From the NCBI RefSeq assembly GCF_902825235.1, contig NZ_CADEAJ010000006.1, forward strand, positions 1-64,000: DNA of 64,000 bases. The letters run 5' to 3'. Of this stretch, positions 42,125 to 51,788 are shown in pieces. The notes beneath the pieces are model-generated. The model saw only the letters and a list, made by a program, of their open reading frames with translations. It had not been told where the DNA came from and did no database searches. Position numbers and translations under genes: made by a program. Source of the stretch: Bartonella vinsonii subsp. vinsonii. Lineage in GTDB: Bacteria; Pseudomonadota; Alphaproteobacteria; Rhizobiales; Rhizobiaceae. The first letter of the stretch is position 1; every line of letters starts with the position of its first letter.

Positions 42125-42843
42125 TTTACTCCTTTCTTGTATAGTTTTTATCCACACATCAGCTCCGCTTGTGACGTGCAAGCAAGTGATTTTAATTGAT
42201 TGAACATAAGAGGGATAGAGGTGAGAAAATCTTACAATATTCGGGGGGGCTCATTCAATATGCAAAACGATAAATTATTATTATAAATCAATGCTTTGTC
42301 GTAATGCTACTTGTTCATAACTACGAGCGTGAATAACCAATTGAACTTATGTTATTAAGTACTGCAGAATTCATTGCTTTTTACAGTTGTTTTACATTTC
42401 ATATGTGTTGGTTTCAGTCTTGTTTTTATGTAAGTATAATTAGGGGAATACTTAATCTCGTGTCATACTTTGCATTGGGGCTTATTTTTGTATTCAAAGT
42501 ATTGAAAAATTCTTTTTATTGGAAGCCAAATTTTCTGGGAATTATTGGTGATAAAAGCATGTGAAAATAAGGTCGTTGTTGGTGGAAAGAACGGCTTTAA
42601 AATTCTGATAGGCGAGCGTATATTGCTCAATATATCGGCTATTTTATAAAATGAGTTTGTTGCTTTATCTATGATGGTTGTTTGATAACAAAATTGCATT
42701 TACGCTATTTAATTCTTTTATGCTGGTTACAATATTAAGCAAATCAGAAATCAATCCATAAGGCTTTTGATGGTGCCATAAGGAAAGTTATAGCTTTTCT
42801 TTTTATGGTGCTATGAGTTTATAGAATCGAAAAGACGAGAGTG
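42125..42843. other. Non-coding stretch before tgt
   Basis: I see no gene and no trace of queA on either strand, only short AT-rich frames. An imperfect hairpin (GCCATAAGGAAAG near 42776 against CTTTTCTTTTTATGGTGC) lies 35-70 bases before tgt and could sit in its leader. With 41815-41960 the gene-free DNA here totals about 1 kb. Confidence 0.5.
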
Positions 42844-43962
42844 ATGATAAAGACATTTCATTATAGAAAAATTGCTCAAGATGGTTATGCGCGTCGTGGT
42901 GAAATTATAACGGGTCGTGGATGTGTTCGTACACCTGCATTTATGCCAGTTGGGACAGCAGGGACTGTTAAAGCTATGTATATGGATCAGATACGTGCTC
43001 TTGGTGCAGATATCATTTTAGGTAATACTTATCATTTAATGTTGCGTCCGGGAGCAGAGCGTGTTGCTCGTTTAGGAGGCCTACATGAGTTTTCACGTTG
43101 GTCTGGGCCTATTCTAACCGATTCTGGTGGATTTCAAGTTATGTCATTGGCGGGAATCCGTAAAATTACAGAACAGGGGGTTATTTTTCGCTCTTACATA
43201 AATGGTGCCTACTATGAAATGAGTCCTGAGCGTTCTATCGAAATTCAAGGGCTCCTTAATGCAGATATCCAAATGCAATTGGATCAATGTATTGCACTTC
43301 CTGCAAGTGAAAAAGAAATAGAAGCTGCTATGGAACTTTCATTGCGGTGGGCACAGCGCTGTAAAACAGCTTTTGGTGATCAGCCAGACAAAGCACTGTT
43401 TGGAATTGTTCAGGGGGGTGATAATATGAAATTACGTGAACGTTCTGCTCATGCTTTAAAAGAGATGGATTTGAAAGGCTATGCTATTGGAGGGCTTGCT
43501 GTTGGCGAACCGCAGAGTGTTATGACAGCTGTGCTAGATACTACTTGTCCGATTTTGCCAGAGGATAAGCCACGTTATCTCATGGGAGTGGGAACGCCTG
43601 ATGATATTTTACAAAGTGTTGCGCGTGGTATTGATATGTTTGATTGTGTTATGCCAACACGTGCAGGACGCCATGGTTTAGCTTTTACGCGCTTTGGAAG
43701 AATTAATTTGCGCAATGCGCGTTATGCAGAGGATCCACACCCTTTAGATCCACAGTCGCTTTGTCCTGCTGCATGTGATTATAGTTGTGCTTATTTGCAC
43801 CATTTAATCAGATCTGGCGAATCTCTTGGTGGCATGTTGTTAACTTGGAATAATCTCTATTATTATCAACAGCTTATGCAAGGGATTCGTGATGCCATTG
43901 AAGAAGGATGTTATACGGATTTTTGTGCTGAAACACGTGCTTTGTGGAATCAAGGCCGTTAA
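42844..43962 (+). CDS. tgt: Queuine tRNA-ribosyltransferase, with altered zinc site
   Basis: TGT (372 residues) exchanges G34 of GUN-anticodon tRNAs for a queuosine precursor. The general-base Asp in [11 protein letters not shown] and the nucleophile Asp in [13 protein letters not shown] are present. The zinc-binding region is changed: where the family has C-x-C-x2-C and a distant His, this protein has Ser305, Cys307, Ala310 and Asn336 (in TWNNLYYY). Extra Cys311 and Cys315 nearby might compensate. The start is an ATG directly after a GTG. queA is not next to it. The enzyme may be impaired or specialised. Confidence 0.92.
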   Translation: MIKTFHYRKIAQDGYARRGEIITGRGCVRTPAFMPVGTAGTVKAMYMDQIRALGADIILGNTYHLMLRPGAERVARLGGLHEFSRWSGPILTDSGGFQVMSLAGIRKITEQGVIFRSYINGAYYEMSPERSIEIQGLLNADIQMQLDQCIALPASEKEIEAAMELSLRWAQRCKTAFGDQPDKALFGIVQGGDNMKLRERSAHALKEMDLKGYAIGGLAVGEPQSVMTAVLDTTCPILPEDKPRYLMGVGTPDDILQSVARGIDMFDCVMPTRAGRHGLAFTRFGRINLRNARYAEDPHPLDPQSLCPAACDYSCAYLHHLIRSGESLGGMLLTWNNLYYYQQLMQGIRDAIEEGCYTDFCAETRALWNQGR

Positions 43963-44121
43963 AGTGCTTGATTGTAAAGTATAGCATTTGCTTTTATCAA
44001 ATTGCTCAATTTATTTTTCAGCAAGAGCTTTTGCTAAAAACAAAGTGAAAATGTTTTTTAAAAACGTAAAATTGTACTGATCTAAAGAGCAATATGTAAT
44101 TTTATTGCTCTCTATTTTTTT

Positions 44122-44204
44122 GTAACAGTAATAGTAAACAGAAACTGTTACTCCGGTACGCGCTACCTGATCCGGAGAAAAACAGTTTGTTTCTGTTTCT
44201 GGTG
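44122..44204. repeat. Nested inverted repeats in the tgt-MFS gap
   Basis: Several dyads share one centre: GGTA/TACC (44155-44158 / 44164-44167), CTCCGG/CCGGAG (44151-44156 / 44172-44177), and an outer AAACAGAAACTGTT (44136-44149) against AACAG...TTTCTGTTT (44181-44198, with a 4-base bulge). GTAACAG/CTGTTAC (44122-44128 / 44145-44151) offers an alternative fold. The GC content is higher than in the surroundings. It could be a structured RNA or a recombination or binding site; its function is unknown. Confidence 0.6.
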
Positions 44205-44489
44205 ACTGTTTAGATCAACAATGTTAATGAGGAGTTATCGAACCCTTAAAGAAGTATGAAAATTGCATTTTTATAGGATAATTTGTATTTTTTTTCGTTA
44301 AATAGTGAAGTTCTCACAAAAGTTGTTTTATGTAGGAGTAGATAAGAGTGTGATTTGATCTCAATTGAAGGTTTAGAAAACACAAATGATTGATACTTTA
44401 AAGTGCGAAGTTTATTTTTGCTAGTAACGATATTTTTATAACTGACGTTTCATTTAAATGATAAAATATTGTAAATTCTTTCATGCTGT

Positions 44490-44558
44490 TTAAAAAATCT
44501 ATTACAAAGAAAATGAAAACTGTTGGTGTTTTCATTTTCTTTGTAATAGATTTTTTAA
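44490..44558. repeat. Perfect 31-bp hairpin
   Basis: The arms 44490-44520 and 44528-44558 are perfect reverse complements over 31 bases around a 7-base loop (TGTTGGT). The stem holds ATCTATTACAAAG and ends with A6/T6, so it could act as a terminator in both directions. It is far longer than an ordinary terminator. It lies about 95 bases before the MFS gene. The rest of 43963-44651 shows no gene. Confidence 0.85.
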
Positions 44559-44651
44559 TGTTTCATTGAGAAATGCTTAGGCATAGACAGACGAAGATTT
44601 TGAATTCATTTAGGCCATATTACGGATATTTGCGATTAAGGTATCGACTCA

Positions 44652-45860
44652 ATGATGACAATGAGGAATTTTCATAGAAAAAACACTCTTGCTTTAAGAA
44701 TTGATTTGAGAACACGGTGTTTAGCAACTTTAGCTCTTGCAGTGGGGAGTTTTTCTATTGGTACTGCAGAGTTTGTTGCCATGGGTTTACAGCCGGAGAT
44801 GGCACGAAGCTCGTCTGTTAATATTCCTACAGCTGGTCAATACATTTCTGCTTATGCATTGGGTGTTGTGATTGGAGCGCCTCTTTTAGCTGTTGCAACA
44901 GCTCAGTTATCACGCAAAACTGTTCTAATAGGATTGATGTTTTTTTATGCGCTGGCAAATATTGCAAGTGCTTTTTTTTCTGATTTTAGCATATTGGTAG
45001 CATTGCGGTTTATCAGTGGTCTTCCACATGGGGTCTATTTCGGTCTTGCAACTATGGTTGCTGCTTCCATGGTAGAAATGAATGAACGTTCCAAAGCTGT
45101 TGGATATGTTATGCTTGGTTTAACAATTGCAACCGTTTTGGGAGCACCAGGAGCGACTTGGATTGGGCAACTTGTTGGTTGGCAGATTGCTTTTGTGCTT
45201 GTAGGTATTCTTGCTTTATTGTGTTGTTTGCTTATTTGGAAATTTTTACCTTCTGGTTTGGAGACGCAAAAAACAAGTCCTCTGCGCGAACTTGAGGCAT
45301 TAAAACAAAGGCAGGTATGGTTTCTTTTGATTATGGTTTCAGTTGGAGCCTCAGGATTATTTTCTGTTTTCACTTATATTAAGTCAACACTCATGCATAT
45401 TTCTGGTGTTTCGCTTGATTTTATACCATTTATTATGCCATTAGTTGGATTGGGCATGGTGGTAGGTAATCTTTTGGGACCTAAATTGGCTGTTAAAATT
45501 GGCATTTCACCCATGATATTTTTTGCTATGCTTTGGAGTACATTCGTTTTTTTTCTTTTTTTCTTTTTATCTCATGCTCCTTTAACAGCAGCATTAGGAT
45601 GTTTTTTTGTTGGCACTTCTTTCGCAGCTATGCCTTCTATACAAACAAAGATTATGGATGTGGCTCTCCATGGACAGATTTTAGCAGGAGCGTTAATGCA
45701 ATCTGCTTTTAATATTGCTAACGCTCTTGGAGCAGAATCTGGAGCGTGGGTTTTGAAGTTGGGCTATAGTTATGAATATACTGCTGTTCTTGGGGGTATC
45801 TTAACTCTATGTGGTTTACTGATTTTTTGTTTCTCATGGTATTTGGAAAAGCGTAATTAA
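44652..45860 (+). CDS. MFS efflux transporter (12 helices)
   Basis: This 402-residue protein belongs to the AraJ/YdeA-type branch of the major facilitator superfamily: FSIGTAEFVAMGLQPEMA in helix 1 and RFISGLPHGVYFGLAT in helix 4 are typical of sugar/arabinose efflux and chloramphenicol-resistance proteins. About twelve helices are visible. Three in-frame ATGs lie close together at its start (44652, 44655, 44661). It is convergent with another MFS gene. The substrate is not known. Confidence 0.88.
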   Translation: MMTMRNFHRKNTLALRIDLRTRCLATLALAVGSFSIGTAEFVAMGLQPEMARSSSVNIPTAGQYISAYALGVVIGAPLLAVATAQLSRKTVLIGLMFFYALANIASAFFSDFSILVALRFISGLPHGVYFGLATMVAASMVEMNERSKAVGYVMLGLTIATVLGAPGATWIGQLVGWQIAFVLVGILALLCCLLIWKFLPSGLETQKTSPLRELEALKQRQVWFLLIMVSVGASGLFSVFTYIKSTLMHISGVSLDFIPFIMPLVGLGMVVGNLLGPKLAVKIGISPMIFFAMLWSTFVFFLFFFLSHAPLTAALGCFFVGTSFAAMPSIQTKIMDVALHGQILAGALMQSAFNIANALGAESGAWVLKLGYSYEYTAVLGGILTLCGLLIFCFSWYLEKRN

Positions 45861-45903
45861 TATTGCTTTTCGCTATTGAGAGACAAAATGTTTTTTCGTT
45901 TAT

Positions 45904-47331
45904 TTAGTTATTTGATTGTCCTGTTGGATTTTTAAATATGTTATAAGAAACGCGTAGAGAAAGTGGAATGCCAAGACAAAATAAAAGGCTGATGAGTACT
46001 GCAAGAAGAGTTTTGGCGGCTAAAATCATTCCTATTATTCCTCCAGGATTTAAAAGGCCTGCAAAATTGGTAATTGTTCCAGCAAGGGTTGCACTCAATG
46101 CTGCTGAAAATAGCTGTACAGAGGTAAGGGATTCACTAGCACGTAGGGCATCTTCATTATTTGCACATTGTAAGATCCGAGTTAGTAAATGCGGCCATGC
46201 TATGCCAGCGCTAATCCCTATAGCAAACAATGCTAAGCAAATGATAAAGATATGTCCAGATGTGGAATCTGTTATTGGAACGAGCCATAAAAGACTGCTT
46301 ATACCCAAAAGGCTCAATATGGGGGAGTATACAATAATACTGCGAATTTTTTTTGCATTTACACCAGCACTTGATAGGGAACCACATGTCCATCCGAAGC
46401 TCATGAGTGACGCTATATAACCGGCAACAAGTGGAGCTTGACCATGAAGCTCTTGAAGAAAAAGTGGAAAATAAAGCTCTATACTGTATACCACTGTCGT
46501 CATAACAAGTATCAAAGCATAAATAGAAAAAAACTCAGAAGAGAAGGAAAAGGATTTACGCGGCAACATGGGATGAAGTGTGGACGATTCGATTTTTGCT
46601 AGAACAAAGAGAAGACTCAATCCGATAACTAATCCGCCAATTTGTGCAATAGTGGTATTTATAGCACCACCAGCAGAAATGATAAGAATCAAAAAGATGA
46701 GTATGAAGAGTTGTAGAAGAGGCATTGGGGATGATGGAACAGTGTTTTTATTTTCTTTTGGTAAGACTTTAAGGGCTATGAGCAAGAAGATTATCGCTAA
46801 TATACCGATAACCCAAAAGGATGCTCTCCACATACCATAGTGTACAGAAATGCCACCGATAGCTGGTCCTAATAAGGTTGATATTCCCCACATTCCAGAG
46901 ATAATACTTAATGCATATGACCATACAGATGGATTGAGAATAATACGAATCATAGAATAAGATAAAGATAATAAAGAACCGCTCCCAAATCCTTGAATAA
47001 AACGTCCTATTAAGAATAATGGCATAGTTGAAGCTATGGCGCACATGAAGGTACCAACAGTAAAAATGAAGCCTGAAATCAAATAAGCTTTACGAGGACC
47101 TATTTTCCCTAATATTTTTGTTGCAAGTGAAGTACCAAGGAGTGATGCTGTAATAAAGACGGTTGCCACCCAAGAGTAATAAAGCTCACCGCCGATATCA
47201 TTCATAAGAGAGGGCAAAATAGTAATAACAACATAAATGTTGGTGGCGTGTAACACAACACCCCCAGTAAACGTCAAAAAACGAATACCATTTTTACCCA
47301 ATAAAAGCGCAGACCAGCTTTGTTTTTTCAC
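45904..47331 (-). CDS. MFS transporter, DHA2-like (about 14 helices)
   Basis: This 475-residue protein looks like an EmrB/QacA-type drug:H+ antiporter: VTFLTGGVVLHATNIYVVITILPSL-like helix 1, the loop GRFIQGFGSGSLL in helix 4, and about 14 hydrophobic segments. It would export toxic compounds, alone or with a membrane-fusion partner that is not in the window. It lies downstream of icd on the same strand, but a terminator separates them. The substrate is unknown. Confidence 0.87.
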   Translation of the reverse strand: MKKQSWSALLLGKNGIRFLTFTGGVVLHATNIYVVITILPSLMNDIGGELYYSWVATVFITASLLGTSLATKILGKIGPRKAYLISGFIFTVGTFMCAIASTMPLFLIGRFIQGFGSGSLLSLSYSMIRIILNPSVWSYALSIISGMWGISTLLGPAIGGISVHYGMWRASFWVIGILAIIFLLIALKVLPKENKNTVPSSPMPLLQLFILIFLILIISAGGAINTTIAQIGGLVIGLSLLFVLAKIESSTLHPMLPRKSFSFSSEFFSIYALILVMTTVVYSIELYFPLFLQELHGQAPLVAGYIASLMSFGWTCGSLSSAGVNAKKIRSIIVYSPILSLLGISSLLWLVPITDSTSGHIFIICLALFAIGISAGIAWPHLLTRILQCANNEDALRASESLTSVQLFSAALSATLAGTITNFAGLLNPGGIIGMILAAKTLLAVLISLLFCLGIPLSLRVSYNIFKNPTGQSNN

Positions 47332-47403
47332 TGTTTTTGCTATTTAGTAAAGAGTTGACCTCTTTTATTTATAAGACAGTTATTTAAATTTGCCAAGAGA
47401 AGA

Positions 47404-47433
47404 TTCAAAGCTCCGCGAAAGCAGAGCTTTGAA
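47404..47433 (-). terminator. Terminator after icd
   Basis: TTCAAAGCTC (47404-47413) and GAGCTTTGAA (47424-47433) form a perfect 10-bp stem, extended inside by GC/GC closing a GAAA-type loop. On the minus strand it is followed by a TC-rich tract. It separates icd from the MFS gene. Confidence 0.6.
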
Positions 47434-47452
47434 ATTTAAATGAAGTGATAAC

Positions 47453-48667
47453 TTAATTATTCATTGCTTGTTTGAGATTTTCATTAATTTTATCAAGGAA
47501 ATCTGTTGTAGAAAGCCATTTTTGTTTTGGTCCAATTAAAAGTGCAAGATCTTTGGTCATAAAACCTTCTTCAACGGTCTTAATACAAACTTCTTCTAAT
47601 GTTTTGGCAAAGTTTTTTAATTTCTCATTATTATCCAGTTTAGCACGGTGTGCTAGTCCTCGTGTCCATGCAAAAATAGATGCAATAGAATTTGTTGATG
47701 TTTCTTCACCTCTTTGATGCTGACGGTAATGACGTGTTACTGTACCATGTGCTGCTTCTGCTTCAACAATTTTACCATCTGGTGTCATGAGAACGGAAGT
47801 CATGAGACCAAGGGAACCAAAGCCTTGAGCAACAATATCAGATTGAACATCACCATCATAGTTTTTACAGGCCCATACATAGCCACCTGACCATTTAAGG
47901 GCAGAGGCAACCATATCATCAATGAGGCGATGTTCGTAATATAATTTATGATTTTCAAATTCAGTTTTAAATTCTTCATCAAATATTTCTTGAAAGATGT
48001 CTTTAAAACGGCCATCGTAAGCTTTTAGAATGGTATTTTTTGTTGAAAGATAGACTGGAACATTTCGTTGTAGCCCATAGTTAAAAGATGCTCTGGCAAA
48101 ATCACGGATTGATTCATCGAGGTTGTACATAGCCATAGCAACCCCTGCGCTTGGAGCATCAAAAACATCATGTTCGATAATTTGATTGTCATCTCCGACG
48201 AATTTAATAGTTAATTTTCCTTTGCTAGGAAATTTAAAATCCGTTGCTTTATATTGATCACCAAAAGCATGCCGTCCAATAATAATTGGTTTTGTCCAGC
48301 TAGGAACGAGGCGTGGGACATTTTTACAAATAATAGGTTCACGAAAAATAACGCCCCCTAAAATATTACGGATCGTGCCATTGGGTGATTTCCACATTTT
48401 TTTAAGGTTAAATTCTTTAACCCGCGCTTCATCCGGTGTGATGGTTGCACATTTTATACCAACCCCATATTTTTTGATAGCATTGGCAGAATCAATGGTT
48501 ACCTGATCATTGGTTGCATCTCGATTTACAACGGAAAGATCGTAATATTTAAGTTCAATGTCAAGATAGGGATGGATCAATTTATCTTTAATATATTTCC
48601 AGATGATACGGGTCATTTCGTCCCCATCGATTTCAACAACGGGGTTTTCCACTTTGATTTTTGCCAT
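47453..48667 (-). CDS. icd: Isocitrate dehydrogenase (NADP+)
   Basis: Icd has 404 residues and oxidises isocitrate to 2-oxoglutarate in the TCA cycle. It is the eukaryote-like, subfamily II dimeric type, as usual in Rhizobiales. Visible parts are the N-terminal [16 protein letters not shown], the substrate loop with [19 protein letters not shown] and the NADP-binding [22 protein letters not shown]-type region (as [12 protein letters not shown] and [15 protein letters not shown]). AAAAGGACTTAG lies before the ATG. Confidence 0.97.
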   Translation of the reverse strand: MAKIKVENPVVEIDGDEMTRIIWKYIKDKLIHPYLDIELKYYDLSVVNRDATNDQVTIDSANAIKKYGVGIKCATITPDEARVKEFNLKKMWKSPNGTIRNILGGVIFREPIICKNVPRLVPSWTKPIIIGRHAFGDQYKATDFKFPSKGKLTIKFVGDDNQIIEHDVFDAPSAGVAMAMYNLDESIRDFARASFNYGLQRNVPVYLSTKNTILKAYDGRFKDIFQEIFDEEFKTEFENHKLYYEHRLIDDMVASALKWSGGYVWACKNYDGDVQSDIVAQGFGSLGLMTSVLMTPDGKIVEAEAAHGTVTRHYRQHQRGEETSTNSIASIFAWTRGLAHRAKLDNNEKLKNFAKTLEEVCIKTVEEGFMTKDLALLIGPKQKWLSTTDFLDKINENLKQAMNN

Positions 48668-49493
48668 GCTAAGTCCTTTTTGTTTAAGTGATATTATTTT
48701 TTATAGCATTTTCAGGTTTACAATGAAAATTAAAAACAAGAATGATAGAAGGAACTGTTAAAATATATATATTATCAATATAATAAAAATTATTTTTAAA
48801 CTAATTCATTAAAAAATAATATTAATTTTTTAATATGATCATTGTATAGTTGATAAAAAGCTGATGCAAGAGAAGGAGTCAGTGAAATTTACTACAGGGT
48901 GTAGGGAATCTTTGTTTTTTATAAGATGTTTTATTTAATTGTTTGATAAATTTATATTATTATGGCGTTCGTTACGATTTTTAGAGATATTATGTTCGGG
49001 AAATAAATTGATAAATAAGGTTATAAATCTTTATACTACTCTTTCAGCTCTCAGGTAGTGATCTGTTTGTCTAGAAAAAATTGAATGTGATAGACAAGGA
49101 GCTGTAATCAAGAAGGGACGGTATAAACCGAGTTTTGAATTAGCCCTGAACATCTTGGTTATTCTTAAAGCTCTTCTGGGAACTCAATAGAGTTTTATAA
49201 AGAGTGGCAGCTGTGTTTGCTAGAAAATACAGTTTACGTGTTAATGTGCCTTACAAGTTTTTAATATTACGAAATAACACTATCCCATAGATCTATAGTT
49301 AACCTGTCTTCTTTTTATTACAAACGTAAGTAGTATGGCATTCTCTTTGGATGGAAAATTACTCACACAGAAATCTCAATAATCCTCTCCACAGGACAAT
49401 TTCGAAGATCCTATTCCCTCATTTTATATCCACGCATCCCTCACTTAAAAAAATATATGGAAATCAATAAGTTATTGGGGATAAAAAAATATA
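48668..49493. other. Gene-poor stretch between icd and tRNA-Glu
   Basis: No intact gene is seen in 826 bases. On the plus strand near 49085-49187 a frame stays open and reads GAVIKKGRYKPSFELALNIL with no start codon. It ends at a TAG, and a second short frame follows. They may be remnants of a lost gene but I do not recognise them. The rest is very AT-rich. Confidence 0.4.
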
Positions 49494-49568
49494 TGGTACG
49501 CCCAAGGGGAATTGAACCCCTGTTTCCGCCGTGAAAGGGCGGCGTCCTAACCTCTAGACGATGGGCGC
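49494..49568 (-). tRNA. tRNA-Glu (anticodon TTC)
   Basis: The minus strand folds as a tRNA of 75 bases including an encoded CCA: acceptor GCGCCCA with TGGGCGT, anticodon stem CCGCC/GGCGG with loop CTTTCAC (anticodon TTC), and T-arm AGGGG-TTCAATT-CCCCT. It reads GAA/GAG codons. It stands alone in gene-poor DNA. Confidence 0.95.
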
Positions 49569-50343
49569 GAACCAATGATGAGGCTTATAGAGAGGATCTT
49601 TTTACTTCGCAAGCCCTCTGCGTAATTTTTTTTAAAAAAACATATTTTATTGCATTATTTTGGATATGTTATTGTCATTCTTGTCCGGATTATTTTATTT
49701 TCTAAAGTTATGCGTGAGAAAATAGAGAGAACAATTCATTGGTTGATAATTTTTTTATGTTAGCACCATATAATCAAATGATATTTTTCATACTTACTTT
49801 TTTGAGAAATAAAAAGCAATTAAATCAGTATGTTAAATGTTATGGTATTTTTTCAAAGATCCTCTATGAAGGAGAATAATCATCCAAGATTCTCGGTGAA
49901 ACCACAAGCGGCTATAGAGCAGCTTCCTGAAATAAAACGATAAACATATCATTAATAAGCTGAAAAATGATACGAATCATATAAAGATTGTCCCTGCGAT
50001 TAGATGTGGTTTTCTTTCGTTTAATAGCATGTTCGCTGTAAAAATGAAAAAAATATTGCAACAAATCCAAAGTAAAATGAAAGTTAATAATCATTTTTTT
50101 CATATGCTTATTTAAGTTTTACTCTTTGCAGCTGTCGTTTTTATAAAGGATATTACTCTTTAAAAGAGATAAATTTTGTATTCTGAGAGATTTTGATTGA
50201 ATGAACAGTTTTGTTGTACAAGAGGACAAATTGGGTTGAATAGAGTGGGGACTTCTTTAGATTATTTTAGTTGTAAGCATTGTTTTCATTGATTTGCACA
50301 TCATATTTTTTTTCAAAAGAAGAGAGGGATAAGCAGTTAGAGA
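49569..50343. other. Gene-free stretch between tRNA-Glu and hom
   Basis: 775 AT-rich bases with no credible gene. A minus-strand frame of 63 codons at 49912-50103 has AT-biased composition and no similarity that I recognise. The last 40 bases carry GAAGAGAGGGATAAG before the hom start. Confidence 0.4.
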
Positions 50344-51654
50344 ATGGCAGAAGCTTTAAGAGTTGGTATTGCGGGTCTTGGTACGGTTGGTACTTCAGTT
50401 ATAAAAATTCTACGTGAAAAAGCGAGTAGTTTAGCTTGCCAATGTGGAAGATCAATCAAAATTGTTGCTGTTAGTGCACGTGATAGAAGCCGTAATCGTG
50501 GAATTGATCTGAGTGATGTAAAATGGTTCGATTCACCAGTGGAGTTGGCGTCTTCTGATGAGATTGATGTTTTTGTGGAATTAATCGGTGGTGAGTTAGA
50601 TATTGTACATCAAGCTGTTAAGAAGGCGCTTGAGGGGGGGCATCATGTTGTTACTGCCAATAAAGCACTTCTCGCACGACACGGGGTAGCACTTGCTATG
50701 AGTGCAGAAAAAAAAGGCGTTTTTTTTCATTTTGAAGCTGCTGTTGCAGGGGGCATTCCTGTCATCAAAGCGATGAGAGAATCACTTTGTGGTAACCGTA
50801 TAACGCGAATTTATGGTATTCTCAATGGAACCTGCAACTATATATTAACACGTATGTTTAATGAGGGTCTTTCATTTAAAGATTGTTTGGCTGATGCACA
50901 GAGACTTGGTTATGCTGAAGCTGATCCAACTTTTGATATTGGGGGAAATGATACCGCTCATAAATTGGCTTTATTGACAAGTTTAGCATTCGGAACAGCC
51001 ATTTCGTTAGATGATGTTTATGTTGAAGGAATTAGCAATATTTCGCAGATTGATATCCGTGCAGCTGATGAATTGGGTTATCGGATTAAGCTTTTAGGGG
51101 TTGCATTAGAAACCGATTCAGGAATTGAGCAGCGTGTTCATCCAACAATGGTACCAACATCATCAATGATTGCACAGATTCATGGTGTAACAAATGCTCT
51201 TTCTATTCAAAGTGATTTATTAGGTGAATTGCTCTTTTCTGGTCCTGGTGCTGGAGGAGCGGCAACAGCATCAGCGGTTATTGGTGATTTGGCTGATATA
51301 GCGAAAACACATACTGGTTTTCAGTATGCACCTGTTTTAAGAAATCCAGCATTGGGGCTTGCTCCTCATAAAAAAGCACGTATTTCGCATCATGCAGGTG
51401 GGTATTTTATTCGTTTGAATGTTCATGATCGCGCTGGTGTTTTTGCTGCAGTAGCACAGCATATGGCTGATAACCACATTTCATTAGAGTCGATTGTTCA
51501 AAAACCTTTTGTAGAAAGCCAGATTGTAAAAACAATTATTTTAATAACGCATGAAACAACGGAGGTGAATGTACGAAAAGCACTTGCAGCAATTGAAAAA
51601 GATGGTCATCTTGTTGCAAAGTCTCAATTTATTCGTATTGAACCTATGGCATAA
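50344..51654 (+). CDS. hom: Homoserine dehydrogenase
   Basis: This 436-residue enzyme reduces aspartate semialdehyde to homoserine for threonine and methionine. The NAD(P)-binding motif GIAGLGTVGTSV is at residues 8-19; the catalytic domain holds GGIPVIKAMRE, NGTCNYILTRM and the conserved Lys/Asp segment; a C-terminal ACT domain (from about residue 355, RAGVFAAVAQHMADN) suggests feedback control by threonine. glpX follows in the same direction after 134 bases. hom-glpX is a known Rhizobiales pair. Confidence 0.96.
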   Translation: MAEALRVGIAGLGTVGTSVIKILREKASSLACQCGRSIKIVAVSARDRSRNRGIDLSDVKWFDSPVELASSDEIDVFVELIGGELDIVHQAVKKALEGGHHVVTANKALLARHGVALAMSAEKKGVFFHFEAAVAGGIPVIKAMRESLCGNRITRIYGILNGTCNYILTRMFNEGLSFKDCLADAQRLGYAEADPTFDIGGNDTAHKLALLTSLAFGTAISLDDVYVEGISNISQIDIRAADELGYRIKLLGVALETDSGIEQRVHPTMVPTSSMIAQIHGVTNALSIQSDLLGELLFSGPGAGGAATASAVIGDLADIAKTHTGFQYAPVLRNPALGLAPHKKARISHHAGGYFIRLNVHDRAGVFAAVAQHMADNHISLESIVQKPFVESQIVKTIILITHETTEVNVRKALAAIEKDGHLVAKSQFIRIEPMA

Positions 51655-51788
51655 AATTGAGAAGTTGTTTAATGACAAAAAGAGAAATTTGAGTGCTTTT
51701 TCTTTTGTGGAAAGTTCCCATCTTTGCGAAAGCTTTCTTCTTAAAATGCTAATGTTTTTTTTTATACTCATTCAGTAGGATTTTTTAT

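Noticed and set aside
42349-42564. 71-codon plus-strand frame before tgt
   Set aside because: Phe/Tyr/Cys-rich chance frame in non-coding DNA; no RBS.
45968-46420. 150-codon plus-strand frame opposite the second MFS gene
   Set aside because: It is antisense to a transporter with clear helices; the translated product has no domain.
49912-50103. 63-codon minus-strand frame before hom
   Set aside because: AT-driven composition (Phe, Ile, Lys), no RBS and no recognisable likeness.
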